Below, piece by piece: positions 38,401 to 45,156 of a stretch of DNA of 64,000 bases (position 1 is its first letter; each line of letters begins with the position of its first letter). The DNA is from Lanius collurio (taxonomy: Eukaryota > Chordata > Aves > Passeriformes > Laniidae): assembly GCA_020086605.1 (NCBI GenBank), contig JACBWW010000020.1, positions 12,460,898 through 12,524,897 on the forward strand. Direction: 5' to 3'. The notes below the pieces were generated by a model that was given only the letters and a program-made list of their open reading frames with translations, was not told where the DNA came from and searched no databases. The position numbers and the translations under genes are program-made.

Positions 38401-39078
38401 CGAGTCCAGTTGCCTACCAATTTCTTAAAAAAATTGGAAGACTTTGAAATATCTCCAAATGGGAAGCTAGGAATTATCACCCGTGGTGATGAGAACATCA
38501 ATGTGCTTGATTTATACAGCGGAAAGCTTCGTGTAGTTCACGCTCCGGGTGTCATCTGGCGGCAGAGGCTGTCTCGTGATGGCCGCTACCTGGTGTACAT
38601 TTGTTGTCGTGGGGAAGAAGATGATGACAATGGTGCAGTCTCTAGTTTAATTGTAATGAGGCTAGCAGATGGCAAAAACATCGGTGCCTGTTCTCTTTAT
38701 AAAACTCCCACTTTCCTTGCACTCTCGCAGAGACATTTAAACATTATTATTGGATTTGATGATGGAAGTATAGGTACTTACACTGTAGTGGATCGAGTTG
38801 ATGCTGCACTGAAAATCAAAATTGCTACTTCAAACAGCCGTCAGATTTTCAACAATGCAACACAAGTGATTAGGCCAAAGTGTCACAATTACAGTTTCAA
38901 AGTGACTGCAGACTGCATTTGGAGGGAATCAACGGAAGTATTTGCAAGGGATAGCCCCATTACCGTTACAGAGGCTGAGGTGAGTGAAGCAACACCAACC
39001 AAAAAACACAACTACTGCTATGAGAAAGTGTGCTCAGCCATAGATTGCAGAGGACACAGTTTTGCCTCTGACAACTGA
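8371..39078 (+). CDS. NWD2: NWD2, NACHT and WD repeat domain-containing protein 2 (5'-partial, six exons in window)
   Basis: Joining 8371-8459, 13203-13319, 30748-30948, 32511-32655, 32965-33554 and 35143-39078 gives one open frame of 1,692 residues ending in TGA at 39076-39078. All internal junctions are GT-AG and phases agree. The human protein, as I recall it, is about 1,742 residues, so roughly 50 N-terminal residues are encoded upstream; numbering here assumes that. Domain order: DUF4062-type N-terminus (to about 120), helical linker, NACHT/STAND P-loop NTPase with Walker A GPCTGKT (416-422) and a Walker B-like LVIIFDALEQ (508-517), a helical region, then WD40-type repeats from about 965 to 1640. 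STAND proteins are nucleotide-dependent switches that usually oligomerise. NWD2 is a mainly neuronal, presumably cytosolic protein; its partners and pathway are not established to my knowledge. No signal peptide or membrane segment is evident. No frameshift or stop breaks the frame, so it looks functional. Confidence 0.96.
8460..13202 (+). other. NWD2: NWD2 intron 2
   Basis: A 4.7-kb intron with GTAGGT donor and TTTTCCAG acceptor. It contains a minus-strand CR1 fragment (8574-8970). The remainder is AT-rich with only short spurious reading frames. Confidence 0.9.
8574..8970 (-). mobile_element. CR1 LINE fragment, 3' end
   Basis: The + strand begins with the reverse complement of the CR1 terminus (GTTAGGGTTGGAAGGGACCA, then TCTAGTCCATTCCCCCTGC). 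It continues through AGTAAAGAAGTTCTTCCTCA and TCTTCTCCAGGCTAAACAGG. This is a 5'-truncated minus-strand insertion of roughly 400 bp lying about 115 bp downstream of exon 2. Short frames across it are not genes. Confidence 0.93.
13203..13319 (+). CDS. NWD2: NWD2 coding exon 3
   Basis: A 117-nt, 39-codon, phase 0/0 exon starting after TTTTCCAG at 13202 and ending before donor GTGGGT at 13320. It encodes VIDLYWGVEADEWDSPELQ, then a stretch ending in GPCFV. The DLYWGV motif continues the DUF4062 fold begun in the previous exon. The exon is too short and lacks an ATG at its start, so a simple ORF scan misses it; the call rests on family similarity, frame continuity and splice sites. The donor has G at +3 and is weaker than GTAAGT. 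Confidence 0.95.
18555..18620. repeat. (CCCCTG)11 hexanucleotide array
   Basis: Eleven essentially perfect copies of CCCCTG (phase GCCCCT) in 66 bp within intron 3. The complementary strand, which is the non-transcribed-gene (antisense) strand, reads (GGGGCA)n with 11 runs of four G, a potential G-quadruplex. The array is open in one minus-strand frame as Gly-Gln repeats, which follows from the hexamer itself. Confidence 0.97.
19038..19061. repeat. T24 homopolymer within a T/G-rich tract
   Basis: A run of 24 T inside a T-rich stretch (19008-19061), followed by a G-rich stretch to about 19100. Simple sequence. Confidence 0.9.
19663..19677. repeat. TA-rich dinucleotide tract
   Basis: Short (TA)n tract in intron 3. 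Similar short TA tracts occur at 59646-59662 and 60970-60990. Confidence 0.85.
24307..24325. repeat. T19 homopolymer
   Basis: Run of 19 T in intron 3, simple sequence. Confidence 0.9.
26885..27033 (+). mobile_element. CR1 LINE 3'-end fragment
   Basis: Plus-orientation CR1 terminus: CATCCCTGGAAGTGTTGAAG, GGATGGAGCTCTGAGCAGTC, TTGGAAGGTGTCCCTCCCCG, then GGTCCCTCCCAACCCAACCC and ATTCTGTGATACTG. The usual terminal octamer repeats have decayed. About 150 bp, strongly 5'-truncated. Confidence 0.93.
30748..30948 (+). CDS. NWD2: NWD2 coding exon 4
   Basis: A 201-nt, 67-codon, phase 0/0 exon preceded by acceptor TACCTAG and followed by a consensus donor GTAAGT at 30949. It encodes GLLGEKYGNIRIPGEVESAE, then continues through a helical stretch with EEWYCRDENAVPPAYYLRP. 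This closes the DUF4062-like domain; GLLGEKYG directly follows the CFV of exon 3. The frame stays open after the donor to 31098, but those residues are intronic read-through with low-complexity Ser/Leu content and no family match. Confidence 0.95.
30949..32510 (+). other. NWD2: NWD2 intron 4
   Basis: A 1.56-kb intron, GTAAGT to AAAAG. It holds a small imperfect repeat of an AACTTAAAGATGTAAC-like unit at 31698-31758 and a TTA-rich tract near 32131-32150. No coding signal. Confidence 0.9.
31698..31758. repeat. Imperfect local repeat in intron 4
   Basis: Two near-copies of ATAACTTAAAGATGTAAC (31698-31715 with one mismatch, and 31740-31757), with a partial copy between them. Confidence 0.8.
32511..32655 (+). 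CDS. NWD2: NWD2 coding exon 5
   Basis: A 145-nt exon beginning directly after AAAAG (acceptor AG at 32509-32510) and ending before donor GTAAAG at 32656, leaving one base of a split Ala codon. It encodes MESSSNSVNENKWQDISEEI, then IKKIFKTAVKLLYEKGKMKH and a short tail. This is a charged, mostly helical linker between the DUF4062-like part and the NTPase. Its first codon is ATG, but the exon is internal: phases with exons 4 and 6 fit and the family sequence is continuous. The acceptor has a weak pyrimidine tract. Confidence 0.93.
32656..32964 (+). other. NWD2: NWD2 intron 5 (309 nt)
   Basis: A short intron between GTAAAG and ATCTCCAG. It includes a G-rich run around 32761-32777 close to the donor side; nothing else is notable. 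Confidence 0.92.
32965..33554 (+). CDS. NWD2: NWD2 coding exon 6 with P-loop
   Basis: A 590-nt exon between acceptor TCATCTCCAG (ending 32964) and donor GTAAAT at 33555. It completes the split Ala and adds 196 codons, ending in LLAEAAKK. Near its 3' end, bases 33507-33527 encode GPCTGKT, the Walker A loop (Lys421 and Thr422 in full-length numbering), preceded by the hydrophobic strand PLIIYG. The upstream part includes LGKQTPAFLKKCVCYIRKI and a long helical region leading into the NACHT domain. The P-loop lies about ten codons before the intron, so the NTPase is split across exons 6 and 7. The donor is non-consensus at +5 and +6 (AA/T), see findings. Confidence 0.96.
33555..35142 (+). other. 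NWD2: NWD2 intron 6
   Basis: A 1.59-kb intron splitting the NTPase domain between Walker A and Walker B. The frame of exon 6 stays open for 38 codons into it, then reaches TAA at 33669, which overlaps an AATAAA hexamer (33667-33672). No repeats recognised. Confidence 0.9.
35143..39078 (+). CDS. NWD2: NWD2 last coding exon: rest of NACHT domain and WD40 region
   Basis: A single 3,936-nt coding stretch from acceptor ATTCTAG (ending 35142) to TGA at 39076-39078, giving 1,311 residues. It opens with AYSWLQEEMGPDSDPVVVIR, the strand after the P-loop. LVIIFDALEQL (from base 35371) is the Walker B-like strand with acidic Asp513. KLWWLPIHLPRSVRIILSTL follows as the sensor-type strand. The middle is helical and includes APDQPWVFQCNPLEPDIFF. 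From about 36750 on come WD40-type blades, for example ALENGSISTWDVETRQLL, VDSEGSLSVWNTEE, LSTSGVLSIWDIDI and GFDDGSIGTYTVVD. The C-terminus is RGHSFASDN. No stop or frameshift interrupts it. Confidence 0.97.
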   Translation, partial: AYSWLQEEMGPDSDPVVVIRFLGSTETSTDLKNILQSICEQLAVNYRCLVQSYPKKIHDLRDLFINLLNESSFHRPLVIIFDALEQLTDSDDGRKLWWLPIHLPRSVRIILSTLPNKHGILQKLRCLIHEESNYIELTARDRKMCSQVLKHQLLRVKRKVTSGQQIYVNEAFSKCTLPMFVNLTFREVRNWRSHKDVDDSSLCVTVHESIEQLFWSLENKCGPRLLSRALGYITMSKSGLSEMELEDILALDNSVMNELNERVRESNPLRIPYIYIARLKEGLQGYLIERQVKNVTLLLWANRHLHLIAQKLYLHNEEDLREMHTVMAEYFLGVWSGGRRKPFYSSDQYLSGCPDRDSRGLNEDEKHCMDQAAFDRQAPDQPWVFQCNPLEPDIFFINHRKMTELIHHLTRCGRTDDLLYGVIMNFSWLYTMIRIGQFDKALSDIELAYTYSQEKELKFLASTLRSIKFKVVKYPGSLSAELQQRLLPVVSSLPKLRHLLLECDKDGPKYCSIVPLHSSMDVTYSPERLPLSSSCMHVTEILPTFNPSTIIAALENGSISTWDVETRQLLRQITTSPSVILGMKLSSDEKYLVVATTNNTLLIYDNINSCLLSEVEIKGSKHCGIAGGSSFINGFTLSVNHALAWLEASKDVTVIDLLYGWPLYHFHCWYEVTCVQCSPDGVYAFCGQYLNTATIFHLGSGEKLTTVTSEFSSGFVKFLLILDTAQEMVMVDSEGSLSVWNTEEITKPQLTDDFDCRREDSEVVSIELSEDQSAILICKALSIELLDTHVWKVAEKFRAKHNERFISAVLSKNGNCIIASMENTSAIFVWRRDTGQCMASLQEISGTIVRLIKSNHHNMLLSLSTSGVLSIWDIDIITAMSNIDKSGKPIQRLVLPARGELIYTLDGSDSVHKWNFSTGFIEAVFKHEGTVENCVLTSSGEIMVTSDDKCSQYVWHTVSGENIFRINGQKISELMITHNDQFVVSLCEQNASRVWRLATGHRVCNILVALQNAFITTANTFVVGMAKNKVLAVSLWTGSITKKFSCDDGASIVDIKLIPDCPDIIVFITSTETVNIWSLTEEVICRRVQLPTNFLKKLEDFEISPNGKLGIITRGDENINVLDLYSGKLRVVHAPGVIWRQRLSRDGRYLVYICCRGEEDDDNGAVSSLIVMRLADGKNIGACSLYKTPTFLALSQRHLNIIIGFDDGSIGTYTVVDRVDAALKIKIATSNSRQIFNNATQVIRPKCHNYSFKVTADCIWRESTEVFARDSPITVTEAEVSEATPTKKHNYCYEKVCSAIDCRGHSFASDN

Positions 39079-40795
39079 ATAACCCATCTGGACGAGCTTA
39101 TCTGACTAGTACACTTGCTTAGGTATGTCTTCTGAATTCTTGTGAAAACCAGTGCATTTCCTGGAAGACATATAGAAACAGCAGAGGGCAGACCAGCTGT
39201 TTTTTCCTGTCTTACATTTCTGTAAAAATGGAAGCAACCATAAAGCAAATGGGCTGCAGGGTTTTTTTTAATTTCGGAATACAAGGTTTAGTCCAGAATT
39301 TCACCAGGGCCTTGATTAAAAATTTCTAGCAATACTATCAAAATTGTTATGCTATTACAGAAGTTAGGTGATTGTGTTTGTGGCTGACAGACTGTTTTAA
39401 CTAGAACTAAAGCTCTAAGTGATTGGTGAGAGGTCAGACCACTGTTTTACACTCCAAGTCACCTAAATGGGTCTATAGCTAACAGTCAACTTTATACCCA
39501 CTTGCAAAAATGTGTTTTTCTGCTTGATGGTGCAATGACAAGATGTCACCTGCCAACCTGGAACACTTGATACATTCCATCATCATTTTAAAAATACCTA
39601 CTTTTATTTTTCTTTTTAATTGGGATTAATCTTTGGGTTAAAAGGAGTGGGTGCCAGTCAGCTGCTAACATGTCAGCATGTGAGGCAACAAGTATTTGTT
39701 CACCCTAATGAACAGAATGACAGCGTTTTGTTTTTTCTTTGCATGCAGGGATTTCAGGTTTCTGTATTGTGATAAAAATTATAAAATCCTAAGTTCTAAA
39801 GGAAGTATAGGGATTGGGGTTTTATTTTTGGTTTGGGGAAATTTTTTGTCTCCATAGTGTGTATTAGTACAGGTCATAATGAAAATTTTTCAAAGAGAAG
39901 AGGCGTTACTGATAAACACTTAAAAACATTAATTTCTTTACGTTAAAAGGTTACTATTGATTTTGTTGTAAGAAAGTCTAAAGCATCTCCTATGTCTCCA
40001 AAGTAATCTTAGTAGTTTTCAGACACGCCACGTATTAGTCCTTATAACATTGGCCTTAGCATTGTTTCTGTTCTTCCCCATGATAAATACAGATCAAATG
40101 ACCAAGCACTCTGGGATTGTTTGTATATCTGCCGAGATCCTCCACTGAATGTAAAGGCTGTCCAGAGGTCCTTTCCTAGTCCAGTTTGTAATGGGTTTTT
40201 CTTACTTTCACAAGCTTCACTTTCTGCTTTAGAAACTGTTCTGAGCCTTTTGTACAGTTTTACCAGTTTCAAGGCAGAAATTGTGAAATAATGACAAATG
40301 CTGTTTAAAAAAGAATTACTTTTTCCTAAGTAAAGATCTATACTGGACAACATCTGAAAGGATAAGAATTTTTTCCCCTAATTACATATCTTAAAGATGG
40401 CATACCCATGGAAATATTTTCAAATTATTTAAACAGAATAGTCTTATATTTGAAGTCAGAATTCCATGTCACAGATTTCCAAGAAATGAATGCTAAGCTA
40501 GAACTTAATGTAGTGTGTGAATGTTCAATGTACAAGCCAATATAGTATATTAAGTGACTTGAATGATTTTTTCCTAACTTGTTTGCAACTAATAGATCAT
40601 ATTGAATGTTTTTATGTAAACTTTGTATTGTTGGGAAAACCTACCCAATCAGAGATTTATATTTTCATAAATGTCAAATTTAGTTAAATTTTGTTACAGA
40701 GTTGTTAAATTAGAAATCTACTGCAGTCTTCAAACAAATATACAGTCTTGTGTATGCATTGTTTGTACTAATAAACTATGGAAGCAGACTTGTGT
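39079..40795 (+). other. NWD2: NWD2 3' untranslated region (end approximate)
   Basis: From the TGA to just after the AATAAA at 40770 the sequence is AT-rich with no coding signal on either strand. It has several T-rich tracts and an ATTAAA-like hexamer around 39314 that might serve as a weaker proximal poly(A) site. The distal boundary is inferred from the hexamer and the GT-rich element that follows it. Confidence 0.65.
40770..40775 (+). terminator. NWD2: Candidate poly(A) signal AATAAA of NWD2
   Basis: A canonical AATAAA is followed about 15-25 bases later by a TGTGTGTGTT stretch (40791-40800), the usual arrangement of hexamer and GU-rich downstream element. It is the best-placed such pair I see after the stop codon, about 1.7 kb downstream. 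Cleavage would fall near 40785-40795. Confidence 0.65.
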
Positions 40796-40943
40796 GTGTT
40801 CCTTAATTTCATGGAAATTCCGCCCTGGCAGAGGGACACAAGGCCTTTGTTTCCTTTGGCCTGTATATAAATAATTTTTAAGGACAGTATTGATAAGGAA
40901 AAATTCCAGTATTTTTCCCACTGCAGTTGACTAAATCAACCCC

Positions 40944-40960
40944 AAAAAAAAAAAAAAAAA
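40944..40960. repeat. A17 homopolymer
   Basis: Run of 17 A about 150 bp beyond the proposed NWD2 poly(A) site. It could cause internal priming in oligo-dT cDNA and so confuse the mapped 3' end if transcription runs past it. Confidence 0.9.
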
Positions 40961-41343
40961 TTGCCAAAAGAAACCCCACCTTTCTTAGATGATATTTATG
41001 ACTGGGTTGCATGCTGCCAGTATGCAAACCAACAGACATGAGGCCTTATGTAAACCCAGTAAAAAGCACCAAAAAAAGGGACCTGAAAGCCCACCCTCAT
41101 TCAGACCTGTAAAGCTATGGGAAGAGGCTGTGGGCACCCAAGTTTCCAGGATCCTGTCCCAAAGGTAGGCAGCTTCTACCTTCTTTCAAACACAGTGCTT
41201 GATTTGCACATTTTGACCTTGAACTTCCTGTCCACAACCTTTGTAATATTGGAAAGTTAGTTCTTTCATCATCTTGGAAGAGTAAACTACATCTTCTATC
41301 TTCCAGGAGAGTGGCTGATTTTGGGTAGTAATGGAGTATAATG

Positions 41344-41515
41344 TAATCACAGAACCACAAAATATTCTGAATTGGAGGGAACCCCCAGGGATCGACTCCC
41401 ACTCTTATCCTTGCACTGGACACCCCCAAGAATCACACCTTGTGCCTAACCTACCCCATTCAGCTTGTCAGCTTTCTGAATCAATTTCTCAGGAGTCGGA
41501 CTCCTCACACTGAGC
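41344..41515 (-). mobile_element. CR1 LINE 3'-end fragment
   Basis: The + strand reads AATCACAGAACCACAAAATA, then GAATTGGAGGGAACCCCCAG, CGACTCCCACTCTTATCCTT and GACACCCCCAAGAATCACAC. This is the reverse complement of a CR1 3' end of the subfamily with a 'cactggacacccc' block. Similarity fades after about 41515. Confidence 0.87.
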
Positions 41516-44159
41516 TTATGCAGCAGACACAGGCTTTCGAATGGCTGCAGGCTGCTGCTACTTGCTCCTGCCAGAGTGAGTGTTCCATAGCCCTTCACAA
41601 GTTGTCCCCAAGTGCGTGTATTCAGTGGTACTCAGACAAAGTAGTTTCTCCAATAATGAGCCATCCAAATACAAAGTGCTGTTCTACCCCTGCATAGGAA
41701 TAGAGCGATTCACTTTTTGTTAAGAAGCACTATTTGCATCTCGAGAACAAAGCTTTCATTTATTCTTTAGATAACATGCATCTATAAACAAGCTCAGATG
41801 GAGTCTGTATTTTCTGACACAGAAGATTCTAGGAATAGGCTGTAGCTGCAAGAAAGCTGTAACAGGGAATTAGCCGGAAATTCTTTGGCAGACAAAGGTA
41901 AGCCGGAGGTCAGCTAGAAAAAATATTTTTATCAGTCATTTCCTTTGCACCACAGCTGGGGAATGCACAGCCCGTGACTTCATTTCAAACAGCCTGTGGC
42001 CATTCAACTTTTTTTCACATTATTATCAGATAATATCAAAATGTAGGTTAACATGTAGTCTGGAAAAGTTTACATTCAGAAGTTTGCATTTCAGTGGCTC
42101 CCCAGCCCTGATTTCTCTATGATGCACACTTAAGCCCCTCTACCTGTGGAAAGAGAAGTTTTAACCATCTTCCAAAGAGAATTTAAAGCAAATATTGATT
42201 GCTAAAATGGTGTTTATGTGCAGAGGAGACTGTTTCAGCATTAAATCCTTTCAAAAACAGTGTTTCTGTATGATATGTCATAAAATGTGTTCTCTGGGGC
42301 ACTTCCATAAAGCTGTTAACAACAGTCTGCATTGTTTCATTTTGTTGATTAAAATTTAAAAATACCTGTTTCAATATAAATATTAAGACTGCAAAAGGAA
42401 AGACTTCTGAAATCTATTTTTATTTATTCTAATTTTAAAGACAAGTACTTTCTAAGGCATTTTTTAATATAATCATAAAATTGATTATGTAATCATCCCA
42501 AATGTGGACTAGGGCCTCTGGATAGGTTTCATTAACAAGGGTTTGTTACTAAGAATCATTAGAAAGTATTTATGCTACAAATATAACCTACTTCAAGTTC
42601 TTGTAGCCCGTTATGGACATTACTCAATATCTCTTCCTAGATCACCGCATGGCTGCAGGGAGACCAGTGAGCTATGTTTTTTCCTGTGGTTTCCCTTTCC
42701 AGCCTGGTTAGAGAACACCATTCCTTGCATTTTGGAGGTAGTCTCCTGACTTTTACGACATGAACTGATGCTCTCTGTGTGGGTCTAATTCATAATCTCA
42801 ATTCAACAGGAAAGTCAAAGGCTGCAGGAATAGTCATCACAATCCTTCCCAAGGCAGGATGAGGCATTTTATCATGTGTTTCTCCAGAAGGGACAGTTCA
42901 CACCATCACCCTTTTGTGAAAAAAGGTCTTTCACTAGCAAGGACAAGCTATACAGTGCTCAATACACTTGAAAACAGAGGCCAATAAGCAGAAGAGTGTG
43001 AGGGAATGTTTCCAGTCCAGTATAACATGCTCTTAAAATCACACGTTTCCCCAAGTGACAGTTAAAATCTGCCCCTAGCTCTTCTCCCTGCCTCTGCTGT
43101 CCTGTCATCCCAGACCCGTGCTGTTCCTGCTTACCACGGTGGGTGATGCTCCCATTCCAACTCAGCAAAGCCCCTGGTGTGTCCCCAGCCATGGTACAAA
43201 CTCTCCATGTGCAGCACCTGCTCTTCTGGTAGCTCACTGGGCTCCTCTCCAGCCTCAGCAGGGAATATACAAAAATGGATTTAAGGCATGTTCACATGTT
43301 CCCACTGTCAGAGCTTTCACCACACAATACTGTATAAATAAAATCATCTGCCTGCTCTCCTACTACATCTCTGATTCCACGTGCATTTCAGTGCATGTGA
43401 GAAAGCTTCTAGACTGAAATAGATCTAGTCAGCATATTTAAAGGGAAATACACTGAATTGCAAGGTGAGAGATGAAGGAAAAATCCAGACATGCTGTAGC
43501 AACTGGATTGTTTGCTGCCATTTGTGTACATTATCCCTTTGCTTGCTAGTAAATTGCCCAGCACTTCCCACTGTAATATCACATTGACAGTAGCATATGA
43601 AGTCATAAAGTTAGCCTTTTAGGCTGCAATATTTCAAGGCAGCCTTCTCTCTCAGCAGGAACATTTTCCAGAAAACCTCAGCCAAAACAGTCAACTAAGG
43701 TACAAGAATAAAATTAGAGGAAAAAGAGGATTCTGCAGGCTGAATGTCTCAACTACTTTTCCTTTGAAAAAATGTCACACCCGTGTTTTTGAATAAGCAC
43801 TATGGGTTGGTGAGACAAGTGATCATTTCCTGCAGGGCACATCTATGAAAACCTGTTAGGCACTCAACCCAAAAAGATCCTAGCAATTTGCACATACAGA
43901 AAACGATAGGTTTCAGAAGCACAGCACCGCTGAGATTGCAGAGGCTGGGGCAGAACTTCTCTACTATGATAGAAGTACCGAGTGTTGGTTCGAGAAATCT
44001 CAAGAATGAACAGCCTGTGGAACAACAGAAAATACAGTGGCGATGGAAGGGGTCTGAAAATTATGCCAAGCATCAGGAGAAGGAGGAAGGCAGCCTCATT
44101 GTGTTTGCTTTGAGTGACCTCCTGGCTTAAAACGCAGCTTTTCGACTGGGACATTTCTC

Positions 44160-44830
44160 GGCCTGTTAGGCCACCTCATTATCCCAGCAGCCACGAGTAC
44201 AATGGCAAAATACCACAGGCAAAATACCGCAGAGCTGGCCGTGGGGTGAGCTCCGGCTGGGCAGGGCCATAAGCCGGGTCCAGGCACACGCTGTGCACAC
44301 AGCAGCAGATCCATGCTGCAGAGGTGGCCCTAAATTGTCTGCATCTCCCGCCTCCGTCTCCTTCTCTCACAACCTAACAGTATGTTAGACTGGCAATTCT
44401 TTACTTACTGACCAGAGAGCCTTTGGAAAGTTTAGTGACGGTTTTCTACTAAGAAACTTCCTGGCTCTCCAAATCCATTTTCAGCTAACACTAATCGTTT
44501 GCAGGACAAAAATATTTTAAATGTGCCAAAGAACAGTTGCAGAGCTTTGCAGCACGCTAGCTCATGGCCTGCAAATGATACTTGGTCTTTACATTATGAC
44601 ATAGTACCCCGCTTAAAATGAGAATATCCAAAGCAGCTTTTATTAATTTCTTTGCTGGCACAGGACGTTTCACCCCCTATGAGCGCTGGCTCCTGCAGCG
44701 GGAGTCTGGGGCCAGGTGGCGCATCTGAGTCCCTGCTCCCGGGCACGGCACCTGCCTGCCCCAGGCCACTGCTGACACGAGTCTGACAGCCTCAGCTTCA
44801 GCTCACTGCAGAGGATACGAGGAGAAGTAT
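44160..44830. other. GC- and CpG-richer unique patch downstream of NWD2
   Basis: Against an AT-rich background, 44160-44375 and 44640-44830 are visibly richer in G+C and hold scattered CpGs (for example GAGCGCTGG, GCAGCGGGAG, CCCGGGCACGG). I see no long reading frame with family similarity and no clear TATA. It might be a regulatory element or weak promoter; it might also be an old decayed repeat. It is weaker than a typical CpG island. Confidence 0.35.
44204..44231. repeat. 14-bp tandem duplication
   Basis: Two adjacent copies of GGCAAAATACCACA, one with a single A-to-G change, within the somewhat GC-richer patch. Confidence 0.9.
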
Positions 44831-45050
44831 AGCAGGGCAGACCTAGCCCATGGTGATTTTAGAAGGATAGTTTGCATGAGAAAGGTAAGCAAAAATCCAG
44901 CACCCTCCTTCCACAGGGAAGGCGAGGATGCAATCCCTGCAAGGCAGGGAGGCAATTGCAAATGTGGCATTATTTAGAGTGAGAACAGTACACTTACTCA
45001 ATACAGCAGCCAAACCTCATAAAAGTGCTTCCATGAGGCTTAACGCCACC

Positions 45051-45067
45051 AAAAAAAAAAAAAAAAA
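45051..45067. repeat. A17 homopolymer
   Basis: Uninterrupted run of 17 A preceding the 19-bp tandem repeat. It could be a retrotransposon poly(A) tail, but the sequence before it is not one I recognise. Confidence 0.9.
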
Positions 45068-45068
45068 T

Positions 45069-45156
45069 GTATATCGAGATTTACCTATCAAGATTTATCT
45101 ATTGAGAAGATATTAAGAGATTTATCTATCGAGAAGAGATTTATCTATCGAGAAGG
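45069..45156. repeat. Short degenerate tandem repeat, about 19-bp unit
   Basis: Repeats of an AGATTTATCTATCGAGAAG-like unit. The last two copies (45118-45156) are nearly perfect and earlier ones are diverged or rearranged. It directly follows a run of 17 A (45051-45067). Confidence 0.85.

Noticed and set aside
38082..38501. 139-codon minus-strand frame inside the last exon
   Set aside because: Antisense shadow of strongly coding NWD2 sequence, like several shorter minus-strand frames across 35.8-38.5 kb.
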